This document shows, piece by piece, positions 47,733 through 55,344 of a stretch of 64,000 bases of DNA (the stretch's first letter is position 1; each line of letters starts with the position of its first letter). The notes under the pieces were generated by a model. It did no database searches and was not told the origin of the DNA. It saw only the letters and a list, made by a program, of their open reading frames with translations. The translations under genes and the position numbers were made by a program. Origin of the DNA: DATFQI01 sp963831105. Its GTDB lineage: Bacteria; Actinomycetota; Thermoleophilia; Solirubrobacterales; Solirubrobacteraceae. The stretch covers positions 248,001-312,000 of the forward strand of contig CAWHOS010000007.1 in NCBI GenBank assembly GCA_963831105.1, in the 5' to 3' direction.

Positions 47733-48820
47733 TTCCCGCTGAACTTCGGCGTGCGCTTGCCCAGGAAGGCGGAGATGCCCTCCTTGGCGTCCTCGGACGT
47801 GAAGGCCTCGATGAAGCCGCCCTTCTCGGCCTCGATGCCCTCGTCGAGGTCGCCGGCGTGCGAGACCCGCTTGATCTGCTCGAGCGCCACCGGCGCCTGG
47901 CGGGCGAACTTGCGGCCCCAGTTGAGCGCGGCGTCGAACAGCTCGTGGTCGGGCACGACCGTGCTGACGAGGCCGTACTCGAACGCCTCGCTCGCGGCGA
48001 TCGGCTCGCCCGTCGTGTTCATCTCGAGCGCCTTCGCCGGCCCGACGAGCCGCGGCAGCCGCTGGGTGCCGCCGAAGCCGGGGATGAGCCCGAGCGCGAT
48101 CTCGGGCTGGCCGAACGAGGCCGAGAACCCGGCGATGCGCACGTCGCAGGCCATCGCGATCTCGCAGCCGCCGCCGAGCGCCAGCCCGTTGACCGCGGCG
48201 ATCGACATCACGCGCGAGCGCTCCCACGAGCGGAACAGGCCGTGCGCGCGGTCGAGCAGATCGCGGCCGCCCGCCTCGTCCATCTTCGTGAACGCCCTGA
48301 TGTCGGCGCCGGCGCAGAACAGCGCCGGGTTCGGCGAGGCGACGATCATCGCCCGCGCGCTGCCCTCGACGTCGCCCCAGGCGCGCTCGAGCCCGCCGAT
48401 CACGTCCGGCGAGAGCGAGTTGGCGGGCGGGTTGTCGAGCCACAGCACCGCGACGTCGCCGCGGCGGTCGAGCTTGACCGGCGCCTCCTCGTAGCCCGCG
48501 TCGGGCTGCGGGTACGGGTAGAAGCCCTGGCCGCTCTTGGCGCCGAGCCGGCCCTGGGCGACGAGCCGGCGCAGGATCAGCGGCGGCTCGAAGTGCTCGC
48601 CCCAGTCCTCCTCGGCCTGCTCGAGCGCGGCCAGCACGTCGTCGAGCCCGCGGAGGTCTGCGCGCGCGAACGGGCCGGGGATCATCCCGGTGCCCATCAT
48701 CATCCCGAGGTCGACGTCGCGGATCCCGGCGACGCCCTCCTCGAGCACGAGGCATGCCTCGACGAACGCCTTCAGCGTGAAGCGGTCCGCCAGCTTCGGG
48801 TCGATCTGCTCAGTGCTCAT
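47729..48820 (-). CDS. Fusion of 3-hydroxyacyl-CoA dehydrogenase C-terminal domain with enoyl-CoA hydratase
   Basis: Residues 1-95 are a 3HCDH C-terminal helical domain (RFTLKAFVEACLVLEEGVAG, GRLGAKSGQGFYPY) without the NAD-binding half. Residues about 100-363 are a crotonase: VAVLWLDNPPANSLSPDVIG, the oxyanion hole ALFCAGADIRAF, ALGGGCEIAMACD and the catalytic Glu in GQPEIALGLIPGFGGTQRLP. The order is the reverse of FadB, where hydratase precedes dehydrogenase. With the adjacent gene it supplies all FadB parts on two chains. Its ATG lies 11 bases inside the preceding gene. Confidence 0.9.
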   Translation of the reverse strand: MSTEQIDPKLADRFTLKAFVEACLVLEEGVAGIRDVDLGMMMGTGMIPGPFARADLRGLDDVLAALEQAEEDWGEHFEPPLILRRLVAQGRLGAKSGQGFYPYPQPDAGYEEAPVKLDRRGDVAVLWLDNPPANSLSPDVIGGLERAWGDVEGSARAMIVASPNPALFCAGADIRAFTKMDEAGGRDLLDRAHGLFRSWERSRVMSIAAVNGLALGGGCEIAMACDVRIAGFSASFGQPEIALGLIPGFGGTQRLPRLVGPAKALEMNTTGEPIAASEAFEYGLVSTVVPDHELFDAALNWGRKFARQAPVALEQIKRVSHAGDLDEGIEAEKGGFIEAFTSEDAKEGISAFLGKRTPKFSGK

Positions 48821-49679
48821 AGAAGCCCTTCCCGGTCTTGGCGCCGAGATGGCCCTCGGAGACCAGCTGCTCCATGCGCTTGGGGACGTGGAAGCGGTCC
48901 CCGTAGGCGTCGTACATGTCGTGCGCGACCTTCACCACGGTGTCGAGGCCGCTCATGTCCGCGACCCGGAACGGGCCCATCGGCATCCCGGCCTGCTCGG
49001 TGACGAAGGCGTCCAGCGCCTCGGGGGAGGCGCCCGTCTCGTCCTGATGGCGCCAGATCTCCGACGCCGCCGCGGTCAGGATCCGGTTGACGACGAAGCC
49101 GGGGCACTCGGCGCAGCGGACCGGCGTCTTGCGGATCGCCTGCGCGAAGTTCGAGGCCGCCTGCAGCGTTGCCTGCGAGGTCTCCTCGCCCTCCACGATC
49201 TCGATCAGGCGCATCGCGGAGGCGGGCCAGAAGAAGTGGAAGCCGACGACCTTGTCCGGGCGGTTCGTGGCGTCGCCGATCTCGGTGACCGAGAGCCCGG
49301 AGGTGTTGCTGGCGAGCACGGCGTGCCCCGGCGTCGCGGCGTCGAGGTCGGCGAAGACCTCGTGCTTGACCTCCATCCGCTCGGGCACGGCCTCGATCGC
49401 GAAGTCCACGTCGCCGAAGCCGTCGTAGGAGGTCGTGCCGGTGATCAGCGCCAGCGTGCGCTCGACCTGCTCGGCGCCCTGCTCGGCCGTGAGCTTGTCC
49501 TTGGAGACGAGCTTGCCGACCTGCTTCTCCGTCACCTCACGGGCCTTGCGCAGGCCGGCGTCCACGTACTCCTGGTCGACGTCCTTGAGCAGGACGGGGA
49601 TGTCGGCGGCCGCCACGACCTGGGCGATCTCCCCGCCCATCACGCCCGCGCCGACCACCGCGGCTTTGAAGACGAACAT
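48810..49679 (-). CDS. 3-hydroxyacyl-CoA (3-hydroxybutyryl-CoA) dehydrogenase
   Basis: The 289-residue enzyme oxidises 3-hydroxyacyl-CoA with NAD. The Rossmann motif is AAVVGAGVMGGEIAQ (residues 6-20), followed by DFAIEAVPERMEVKHEVF, ASNTSGLSVTEIG with the catalytic-site Ser/Asn, HFFWPASAMRLIEIV (catalytic His in FHFF) and CAECPGFVVNRIL, then the C-terminal domain ending in LGAKTGKGFYEH. First gene of a four-gene beta-oxidation/sirtuin run. Confidence 0.94.
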   Translation of the reverse strand: MFVFKAAVVGAGVMGGEIAQVVAAADIPVLLKDVDQEYVDAGLRKAREVTEKQVGKLVSKDKLTAEQGAEQVERTLALITGTTSYDGFGDVDFAIEAVPERMEVKHEVFADLDAATPGHAVLASNTSGLSVTEIGDATNRPDKVVGFHFFWPASAMRLIEIVEGEETSQATLQAASNFAQAIRKTPVRCAECPGFVVNRILTAAASEIWRHQDETGASPEALDAFVTEQAGMPMGPFRVADMSGLDTVVKVAHDMYDAYGDRFHVPKRMEQLVSEGHLGAKTGKGFYEH

Positions 49680-49689
49680 GGGCCGGACC

Positions 49690-50157
49690 CTAGCGGCGCG
49701 GCTCGCCGAACTGGATCTCCGCCTTGCGCTCGTTGGCGAAGCGCGTCACGGTGCGGCGCAAGGCATCCGCCATCGCCCGGCGCACGAACAGCAGGTCGAC
49801 GACGGGGGTCAGCGGCGTGCGGTCCTTGATCCGGTACTCGAGCGAGAGCGTCACCTCGACGGACTCCGTGCCCGGCTCGAACTTCACGCTCTGGCGGCCG
49901 GTCATCGCGGCGTCCTCGACCTCGAGCGTCTGGCCCAGGCGCATCTCGTAGGCGACGACGCGCTCGGACACGCGGCCGCGGCCTCCGGGCGGGGACTGCC
50001 AGACGAGCTCGGCGCCGCGGCGGGGCCACTCCCCCTCGAGCGAGACGACGTGCCCGAAGCCGTCGACCCACGACTGCCAGCGGTGCGGGTCGTACCAGAG
50101 CGACTCCGCGTCGGCCGCCCGCCCGGGCACGGTGATCGACGCCTTGGCGCGGCCCAT
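49690..50157 (-). CDS. SRPBCC-family lipid-binding-fold protein
   Basis: The 155-residue protein has the START/Bet v1-like pattern: an N-terminal strand ITVPGRAADAESLWYDPHRW with the Trp-rich helix, WPRRGAELVWQSPPGGRGRV, strands with TESVEVTLSLEYRIKDRTPL and a long C-terminal helix (LLFVRRAMADALRRTVTRFA). Such proteins bind hydrophobic ligands or act as cyclases/aromatases. One-base overlap with the PadR gene indicates an operon. Confidence 0.8.
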   Translation of the reverse strand: MGRAKASITVPGRAADAESLWYDPHRWQSWVDGFGHVVSLEGEWPRRGAELVWQSPPGGRGRVSERVVAYEMRLGQTLEVEDAAMTGRQSVKFEPGTESVEVTLSLEYRIKDRTPLTPVVDLLFVRRAMADALRRTVTRFANERKAEIQFGEPRR

Positions 50158-50621
50158 CAGGCGTTCAGCTCGGCTCGGATCGCCTCGATCGAGGCGGCGA
50201 TGCGGTCCAGCCGCGGGGCGAGCTCCTCCCGCAGCCGGCCCAGCTCCGCGCGGCCCTCGTCGGTCGCGCCGTAGAAGCGCCGCGAGCGCCGCTCGGGGTG
50301 CTCCCACTCCCCGGCCACGAGGCCCTGCGCCTCGAGCGAGCGCAGCAGCGGGTACATCGTGTTCGGGTTGACGTGCAGCGCGCCGCCCGTCAGCGCCTCG
50401 ATGCGCTCGATCAGCTGGTTGCCGTAGGCCGGCTCCCGCGCGGCGAAGTGCAGCACCAGCAGCGGGAGCAGCCCCGCGCGGCGCAGGTCGCCGATCAGCG
50501 GGTCGCCGGAGCCCGCGCCGCGGCCGCTGCCGGGCGTCGGCTGCTCGACCGCCGCCCGCGCCGCCTCCAGCCCTGCGGCGGAGGCGGCGTCGGCGGTCTT
50601 GCGCGATGGCCGGTCCACCAC
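50157..50621 (-). CDS. PadR-family transcriptional regulator
   Basis: The 154-residue protein has a low-complexity N-terminus (about 45 residues) and then the PadR winged helix: LLPLLVLHFAAREPAYGNQL, IERIEALTGGALHVNPNTMY and PLLRSLEAQGLVAGEWEHPE, with the wing RRFYGATDEGRAEL. The family senses phenolics or lipophilic compounds. Start taken at the first of two adjacent GTGs (50621, 50618), with AGGA just upstream. It is coupled to the SRPBCC gene, which may bind its ligand. Confidence 0.87.
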   Translation of the reverse strand: MVDRPSRKTADAASAAGLEAARAAVEQPTPGSGRGAGSGDPLIGDLRRAGLLPLLVLHFAAREPAYGNQLIERIEALTGGALHVNPNTMYPLLRSLEAQGLVAGEWEHPERRSRRFYGATDEGRAELGRLREELAPRLDRIAASIEAIRAELNA

Positions 50622-50638
50622 TCCATCCTGCCAACTGC

Positions 50639-51692
50639 TCAAGCGTCGCCGCTCCCCTCTGAGGTGAACGAGCTCCACACCGTGGAGGCGGGCGCGCCGA
50701 GATCGGGCCCCTCGTGGACCTCGATCCGCGTGACCCACTTGACCCACTGGAACCCGCGGCGGCCGGGCGCGACGAGCCGTGCCGGCGCGCCGTGGCCGTG
50801 GCTGAGCGGCTCGCCGCCGACGCGGGTCGCCAGCAGGCAGCGGCGGGCGTGCTCGGCCGTGAAGCTCCAGCGGTAGCCCGTGTGCGAGATCACGCGGACG
50901 TGACCGCCGCGGGCGCCGGCCTGATCCAGGAGCGCGCCGAGCGAGATCCCCTGCCACGCGCGATCGGCGTAGAAGCCGCCCGTGCAGTCCAGCGTGGCGC
51001 GCAGCACGTCGCCACGGTCGAGCTCGGACGCCGTGAGCTCGAGCGGCCGTTCGACCTCGCCCGTGACGGCCAGCCGGTAGCCCGCCGCGATCGGCCGCGG
51101 GCGGTCGGCGACCCACGACGTCTCGGGGAACGCGTTGCCCTCGGCCCCGGCGGTCTCGTAGGAGCCCGTGAAGCGCCGCTCGGCGCCGCGCCACCCCAGC
51201 GCGCGCTGGACGGGCCGCTGCACCTGCCAGGCCAGCAACGCGCCACCGGTGACCGCGGCGGCGGTGAGGAACTGCCGGCGGTCGGTGACGTCCGTGCGGC
51301 GTGGCCGGCGGGCGCGCAGCAGCGCGTGGCCGAGCACGCCGAGCGCCAGGGCGAAGCCGAGCACCACGTGCAGGTTGAGCAGGTTGTAGCCCAGGCCGCG
51401 CAGCACCGCGCCGGACGACCACAGCCAGCCGCTGGCGAGCGTGGCCACGACCAGCGCGGCGGCGAGGATCCCGCCGCGGGCCCGGCCCGTCCAGCGCCGC
51501 GGATGCAGCAGGCGGCCGCGGACGCGGCGCGCCTTGAAGGCGAGCACGGCGGCGAGCGCGAACCCGCCCGCTCCGTGCGCGGCGAACACCCAACCCGCGC
51601 CGGCGGACCCGGCCAGCGCCGTCAGCCCGCCGGTGCACGGCGAGCAGCGCGACGAGCGCCGCCAGGCTCCAATCGGTGCCCCGAGGGGTCAC
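50639..51692 (-). CDS. Membrane-anchored molybdopterin-dependent (sulfite oxidase-type) oxidoreductase (frameshifted)
   Basis: GTG 51692, six bases after TAAGCT, opens MTPRGTDWSLAALVALLAV; deleting one base at 51632-51637 continues as TGGLTALAGSAGAGWVFAAH. The joined product (about 350 residues) has four N-terminal helices with His residues (AAHGAGG, NLLNLHVVLGF) resembling a b-type cytochrome anchor. A twin-Arg-like RRQFLTAAAVTGG precedes a sulfite-oxidase-type Mo domain: LDCTGGFYADRAWQGI contains the molybdenum-ligating Cys, and GHGAPARLVAPGRRGFQWVKWVTRI is the conserved cofactor-binding end. Electron donor unknown. Confidence 0.83.
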
Positions 51693-51698
51693 ACGCCG

Positions 51699-51704
51699 AG
51701 CTTA
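51699..51704 (-). promoter_or_regulatory. -10 element TAAGCT of the molybdopterin oxidoreductase gene
   Basis: TAAGCT on the minus strand ends six bases before GTG 51692, another leaderless-type promoter; it supports the start upstream of the frameshift. Confidence 0.5.
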
Positions 51705-51708
51705 CGCC

Positions 51709-51747
51709 CGGGCCGACATAAAGGGACAGGCCCTTTATGTCGGCCCG
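51709..51747 (-). terminator. Perfect 17-bp stem-loop behind the acyl-CoA dehydrogenase gene
   Basis: CGGGCCGACATAAAGGG (51709-51725) and its exact complement (51731-51747) enclose ACAGG. It begins eight bases after the dehydrogenase stop and just before the next promoter. Perfect symmetry fits a terminator; the A/T-rich middle of the stem and lack of a T-tract are unusual. Confidence 0.65.
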
Positions 51748-51754
51748 GTGGGCG

Positions 51755-52921
51755 TCAGGCGGCGGCGGGCTCCTCGACGCGGCGCGGCAGCAGCGTCTCG
51801 CGCGCGATCACGAGCCGCTGGATCTGCGAGGTGCCCTCGTAGAGCTGCATGATCTTGGCGTCGCGCATCAGCTTCTCGACGGGGTACTCCTTGATGAAGC
51901 CGTAGCCGCCGTAGACCTGCACGGCGTCCGTGGCGACCTCCATCGCGGTGTCCGCGGCGAAGCGCTTGGCGTGCGAGGACTCCAGCGTGTTGCGGCGGCC
52001 CTGGTCGAGCAGCACGGCCGAGTTCCACGTGGCCAGGCGCGAGAGGTGCACCTTCGTCGCCATGTCGGCGATCATGAACTGGATCGCCTGGTGCATCGCG
52101 ATCGGCACGCCGAACTGCACGCGCTCCTTGGAGTAGCTGGTGGCGAACTCGAACGCGGCGCGGGCGATGCCGGTGGCCATGGCCGCCACGCCGGGGCGCG
52201 TGCGGTCCAGGGTCATCATCGCGATCTTGAAGCCCTTGTTCTCCTCGCCGATCAGGTGGTCGGCCGGGATCTCGGTCTCGTTGAAGGTGATGGTCGCGGT
52301 GTTGGAGGCCCGCTGGCCCATCTTGTCCTCCTTCTTGTCCACCGTGACCGTGTCGTCCTTGGGCACGATGAAGCAGGAGATCCCGCGGTGGCCGGCCTCC
52401 TTGTCGGTCTTGGCGTAGACCGAGAACCAGTCGGCGTAGCCGCCATTGGTGATGAAGCACTTGGAGCCGTTGAGGACGTACTTGTCGCCCTTGCGGACCG
52501 CGGTCGTGCGCATGCCCGAGACGTCGGAGCCCGCGTCGGGCTCGGTCAGGCAGAAGGAGGCGAGCTTGAAGTCCTCGGTGAGCATCCCGAGGTACTGCTT
52601 CTTGAGCTCGTCCGAGCCGGCCAGCGCGAGCGGCGCCGAGGCCAGGCCGTTGGCGCCGAGCGACGTCGTGATGCCCGAGCAGCCCCAGGAGAGCTCCTCC
52701 TCGATGATGCATCCATCCAGGTAGGACGCGCCCGGGCCGCCGTACTCCTCCGGCACGTGCGTGTTCATGAGGCCCAGCTCCCAGGCCTTGCGCAGCACGT
52801 CGTCCGGCCACGAGCCGTCCTTGTCGTGCTCCCAGGCGACGGGGCGGATCTCCTTCGCCGCGAAGTCGTGCGCCATCTCGCGCAGCGCCTTCTGCTCGTC
52901 GGTCAGCGTGAAATCGACCAC
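51755..52921 (-). CDS. Acyl-CoA dehydrogenase
   Basis: The 388-residue flavoenzyme performs the first oxidation of fatty-acyl-CoA. FAD and substrate motifs are complete: FCLTEPDAGSDVSGMRTTAV, KCFITNGGYADWF, RVQFGVPIAMHQAIQFMIAD and the catalytic Glu in MQLYEGTSQIQRLVIAR. Closest in style to short/medium-chain enzymes. GTG 52921 has GAGGAG upstream. A TetR-type operator at 52949-52966 lies in its promoter region. With the 47.7-49.7 kb genes it covers dehydrogenase, hydratase and hydroxyacyl dehydrogenase steps; no thiolase is in the window. Confidence 0.96.
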   Translation of the reverse strand: MVDFTLTDEQKALREMAHDFAAKEIRPVAWEHDKDGSWPDDVLRKAWELGLMNTHVPEEYGGPGASYLDGCIIEEELSWGCSGITTSLGANGLASAPLALAGSDELKKQYLGMLTEDFKLASFCLTEPDAGSDVSGMRTTAVRKGDKYVLNGSKCFITNGGYADWFSVYAKTDKEAGHRGISCFIVPKDDTVTVDKKEDKMGQRASNTATITFNETEIPADHLIGEENKGFKIAMMTLDRTRPGVAAMATGIARAAFEFATSYSKERVQFGVPIAMHQAIQFMIADMATKVHLSRLATWNSAVLLDQGRRNTLESSHAKRFAADTAMEVATDAVQVYGGYGFIKEYPVEKLMRDAKIMQLYEGTSQIQRLVIARETLLPRRVEEPAAA

Positions 52922-52948
52922 AGTGGTTGGCTCCTCGATTCGTGCGCG

Positions 52949-52966
52949 ATTGACTGGTCAGTCAAT
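52949..52966. promoter_or_regulatory. 18-bp palindromic TetR-type operator upstream of acyl-CoA dehydrogenase
   Basis: ATTGACTG-GT-CAGTCAAT is a perfect palindrome 28 bases before the dehydrogenase GTG. The TGACTGGTCAGTCA core resembles operators of TetR-family repressors of fatty-acid degradation. No such regulator is adjacent, so it would act in trans. Confidence 0.65.
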
Positions 52967-52988
52967 GCTTGGGGAGATGGTACCCCGT

Positions 52989-53126
52989 TCAGCCGAAAAT
53001 CGCCCACAAAACAAGAGCGATCGAGCCGATCAGCACGAGCACGGTCACGATCGCCAGCGCGTACTGGTCCGGGAAGAGCACCGGGCGCCGCGGCGCCATC
53101 GTCCTGCGTCTGAGCCTCCGCCACAT
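52989..53126 (-). CDS. 45-residue single-span membrane protein
   Basis: The product has a basic start (MWRRLRRRTMAPRRP) and one strong transmembrane helix (YALAIVTVLVLIGSIALVLW). ATG 53126 has a perfect AGGAGG ribosome site nine bases upstream; an internal ATG at 53099 lacks one. It is divergent from another single-span protein gene (53144) with only 17 bases between. Positive-inside rule predicts the N-terminus in the cytoplasm. Function unknown. Confidence 0.65.
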   Translation of the reverse strand: MWRRLRRRTMAPRRPVLFPDQYALAIVTVLVLIGSIALVLWAIFG

Positions 53127-53143
53127 GGGCACAATCCTCCTGG

Positions 53144-53581
53144 ATGCAAGAAGCCTTCGGCGTCGTCATCTTCGTCGTGGTCGGCCTCGGGGCCGTGATC
53201 GCGGTGATCTCGTTGTTCGGGCGCTCGCGTCTGTACGACGACATCGGGCGCGGCGGCCTGTCGATCGGCGAGGACCGCGACATGCGCCCGGGCGGTTCGG
53301 GCGGGCAACCCGTGTCCGCGGCGGAGCGGGAGGACGACATCCGCCAGATGCTCGAGGCGCGCAACGCGCGCCGCGCCGCGCAGGGCCGCCCGACGGTCGA
53401 CGTCGAGGCCGAGCTCGCGGAGCTCACCGGGGCGGGCGGGGCCGCATCCTCGGATCCCGAGATCCTCGAGGAGGTCCGCCAGCTCGTGGAGGCCCGCAAC
53501 GCGCGGCGGATCGCGCGGGGCCAGGAGCCGCTCGACGTCGAGGCCGAGATCGCGCGTCAGCTCCGCGATCTCCCTGGGTGA
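53144..53581 (+). CDS. Single-span membrane protein with two EARNARR repeats
   Basis: The 145-residue protein has an N-terminal helix (FGVVIFVVVGLGAVIAVISL) and a cytoplasmic part with two copies of a 30-residue repeat: IRQMLEARNARRAAQGRPTV then DVEAELAEL, and VRQLVEARNARRIARGQEPL then DVEAEIARQL. The repeat looks like a helical hairpin resembling short C-terminal (SHOCT-like) modules. Divergent from the small membrane protein at 52989-53126. Function unknown. Confidence 0.7.
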   Translation: MQEAFGVVIFVVVGLGAVIAVISLFGRSRLYDDIGRGGLSIGEDRDMRPGGSGGQPVSAAEREDDIRQMLEARNARRAAQGRPTVDVEAELAELTGAGGAASSDPEILEEVRQLVEARNARRIARGQEPLDVEAEIARQLRDLPG

Positions 53582-53740
53582 ACCCAGAAACCGCCGATGC
53601 TCGCGGCGCCTCGCCACCGTGGCCCTTCGCCAAGCCCGATCGGCCGCGAACCAGGTGACCCGCCACATGGATGCGCGGCCGATCGACCCTGCCTCGATCC
53701 ACGGCGCCGAGGCATCCACGATTATCGGCGGTTCCTGGGT
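53582..53740. repeat. Nested inverted-repeat (cruciform) element
   Basis: ACCCAGAAACCGCCGAT (53582-53598) pairs with 53724-53740 with one mismatch; CCGTGG (53617-53622) pairs with CCACGG (53699-53704); CGATCGGCCGCG (53637-53648) pairs exactly with 53674-53685. The whole 159-base gap can thus fold on itself with a 25-base loop. It starts at the preceding stop codon and ends in the next promoter. No ORF inside. Confidence 0.7.
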
Positions 53741-53745
53741 AGGCT
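53740..53745 (+). promoter_or_regulatory. -10 element TAGGCT of the acidic small protein gene
   Basis: TAGGCT is seven bases before ATG 53753 and abuts the right arm of the palindromic element, so folding of the element in DNA could affect this promoter. Confidence 0.5.
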
Positions 53746-53752
53746 GCCGCGC

Positions 53753-54055
53753 ATGGCTGACGTCCGCCGCTACGAGCTCGAAGAGCTCGCCAACCGCCCC
53801 GGCACCTACTACAACCCCACGACCGAGGTCGTGATCGTGGTCGACGACTCGACCGCGATCGAGACCGTGCTCGTCGACGAGGACGACGAGCAGGAGTGGG
53901 TCCTGCTCGGCGACGAGCCGGCGATCGACGAGCACAAGCGCGACGAGCTGATCACGGCGTTCGAGACGCGCAGCGTCGGCACCGGGCCGGAGAACGACGA
54001 CGAGATCGTCGAGGACGAGGACGAGCTCGAGCCCGACCCCGACGACGGCTACTGA
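53753..54055 (+). CDS. Acidic small protein of unknown function
   Basis: The 100-residue protein reads MADVRRYELEELANRPGTYY, NPTTEVVIVVDDSTAIETVL, VDEDDEQEWVLLGDEPAIDE and ends in a run of Asp/Glu. The N-terminal half is beta-strand-like; the tail is almost wholly acidic. The leaderless -10 element supports this start. It overlaps the convergent LysR gene by seven bases. No family recognised; small acidic proteins of this kind are common actinobacterial hypotheticals. Confidence 0.7.
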   Translation: MADVRRYELEELANRPGTYYNPTTEVVIVVDDSTAIETVLVDEDDEQEWVLLGDEPAIDEHKRDELITAFETRSVGTGPENDDEIVEDEDELEPDPDDGY

Positions 54056-54975
54056 GGCGAGGTCTCGAGCCCGAGCCCGCGCGCCTGCTCGGCGAGCGCC
54101 TCGCGCATCGCCTGCAGCGCCGGCCGCTCGGCCTGGCCGCGGCGCACGGCGGTGAAGATCCGGCGCTCGAGCGGGCCCTCGGCCGGCGGGCGCCAGACGA
54201 AGCCCTCGATCTCGTTGTGCAGCCCGAGCGCGGGCACGAGCCCGACGGCGCCGCGGCCCGCCACGAGCGAGAGGATCAGCCGGACGTCGTCGACGTTGTG
54301 GCGGATATTCGGCTCGTAGCCGCCGATCGAGCGGCAGGCCCGCGTGATCATGTCGTTCCACGCGGTGCCGGTCTCGCCGCCCGCCCACTCGTACCCGCGC
54401 AGGTCCGCGAAGGCGATCGTCTCCTGCCGCTCCGCCGGATGGCCGACCGGGACCGCGAACACGAGCGCGTCGCGGCACAGCTCGCGGTGCTCGAGCGCCG
54501 GGTCGCGCTGTCGCGGCGCATGGTCGTACTCCTCCGCGACCACGAGGTCCACGTCGCCGAGCCGCAGCGCCGGCAGCGCATTCTCGGCCTCGGCCTGCAC
54601 CAGCTCGCACCGCAGCTCCGGGTGGCGCGTCTCGAGCGGCCCGAGCGCCGGGATCACGAGCGCGTGCGCCCCGGTCTGGAAGCACGCCACGCGGACGCGG
54701 CCCGCGACGTCGCCGGCCGCGCGCGCCAGGTCGGCCTCGGCCGCCTCCAGGCGCGCGATCACCGCGTCGGCGTGCCCCGCGAGCCGGTGGCCGGCCTCGG
54801 TGAGCTGCACGCCGCGGCCGACGCGCTCGATCAGCCGGACGCCGGCGTCGCGCTCGAGCGCGGCGAGCTGCTGGGAGACCGCCGAGGGCGTGTAGGAGAG
54901 CGCCTCGGCGACGGCCGTGACCGTGCGGCGCGCGGCCAGCTCGCGCAGAAGCCGGAGCCGTCGGACGTCGAGCAT
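54049..54975 (-). CDS. LysR-family transcriptional regulator
   Basis: The 308-residue protein has the LysR helix-turn-helix at the N-terminus (LRELAARRTVTAVAEALSYT, PSAVSQQLAALERDAGVRLI) and a two-lobed ligand domain (VRVACFQTGAHALVIPALGP, GDVDLVVAEEYDHAPR, GLVPALGLH). ATG 54975 gives the usual MLDVRRLRLLRELA start. It is divergent from the small gene at 55051, with a TAAGGT element ten bases before the LysR start, so that gene is its likeliest target along with itself. Confidence 0.93.
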   Translation of the reverse strand: MLDVRRLRLLRELAARRTVTAVAEALSYTPSAVSQQLAALERDAGVRLIERVGRGVQLTEAGHRLAGHADAVIARLEAAEADLARAAGDVAGRVRVACFQTGAHALVIPALGPLETRHPELRCELVQAEAENALPALRLGDVDLVVAEEYDHAPRQRDPALEHRELCRDALVFAVPVGHPAERQETIAFADLRGYEWAGGETGTAWNDMITRACRSIGGYEPNIRHNVDDVRLILSLVAGRGAVGLVPALGLHNEIEGFVWRPPAEGPLERRIFTAVRRGQAERPALQAMREALAEQARGLGLETSPQ

Positions 54976-55050
54976 CGTGAAGCCGACCTTACAGGTTTCA
55001 TGCAGGAACACTCGCTGGACGTAAAGGGATTTCGGGCCGACACTGTGCCC

Positions 55051-55344
55051 ATGACCTCCCCCGCCTCCCTTCTCCTCCTCCCCGCCGGGCCGGTCGACGC
55101 CGGAACCCTCGCCCGCCTGGCCGCCCTCGACGAGGCCGAGCCGCTGACCGGCGACGTCCTGCTCGCCGTCGCCGACGGCGAGGCCGTCGCCGCGATGTCG
55201 GTCGCCGACGGCCGCGTGGTCGCCGACCCGTTCGCCCGCACGGGCGATGCCGTCGACCTGCTGCGCCTGCGGGCGCGGCAGGAGCGCTCAGGGCCGGCGC
55301 GCCGCCTCGGTCTCGGCCTCGGCCGCCTCGGCCTCGCCGCCTGA
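55051..55344 (+). CDS. Small conserved-type protein of unknown function
   Basis: The 97-residue protein contains TLARLAALDEAEPLTGDVLL, AVADGEAVAAMSVADGRVVA and DPFARTGDAVDLLRLRARQE. This segment (gene-product-like strand, DGRVVADPF, then a helix LLRLRARQ) is a recurring actinobacterial small-protein pattern. A Leu/Gly tail overlaps the end of terC, on the other strand, by 57 bases, so the last residues may be dispensable. Divergent from LysR. Confidence 0.6.
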   Translation: MTSPASLLLLPAGPVDAGTLARLAALDEAEPLTGDVLLAVADGEAVAAMSVADGRVVADPFARTGDAVDLLRLRARQERSGPARRLGLGLGRLGLAA

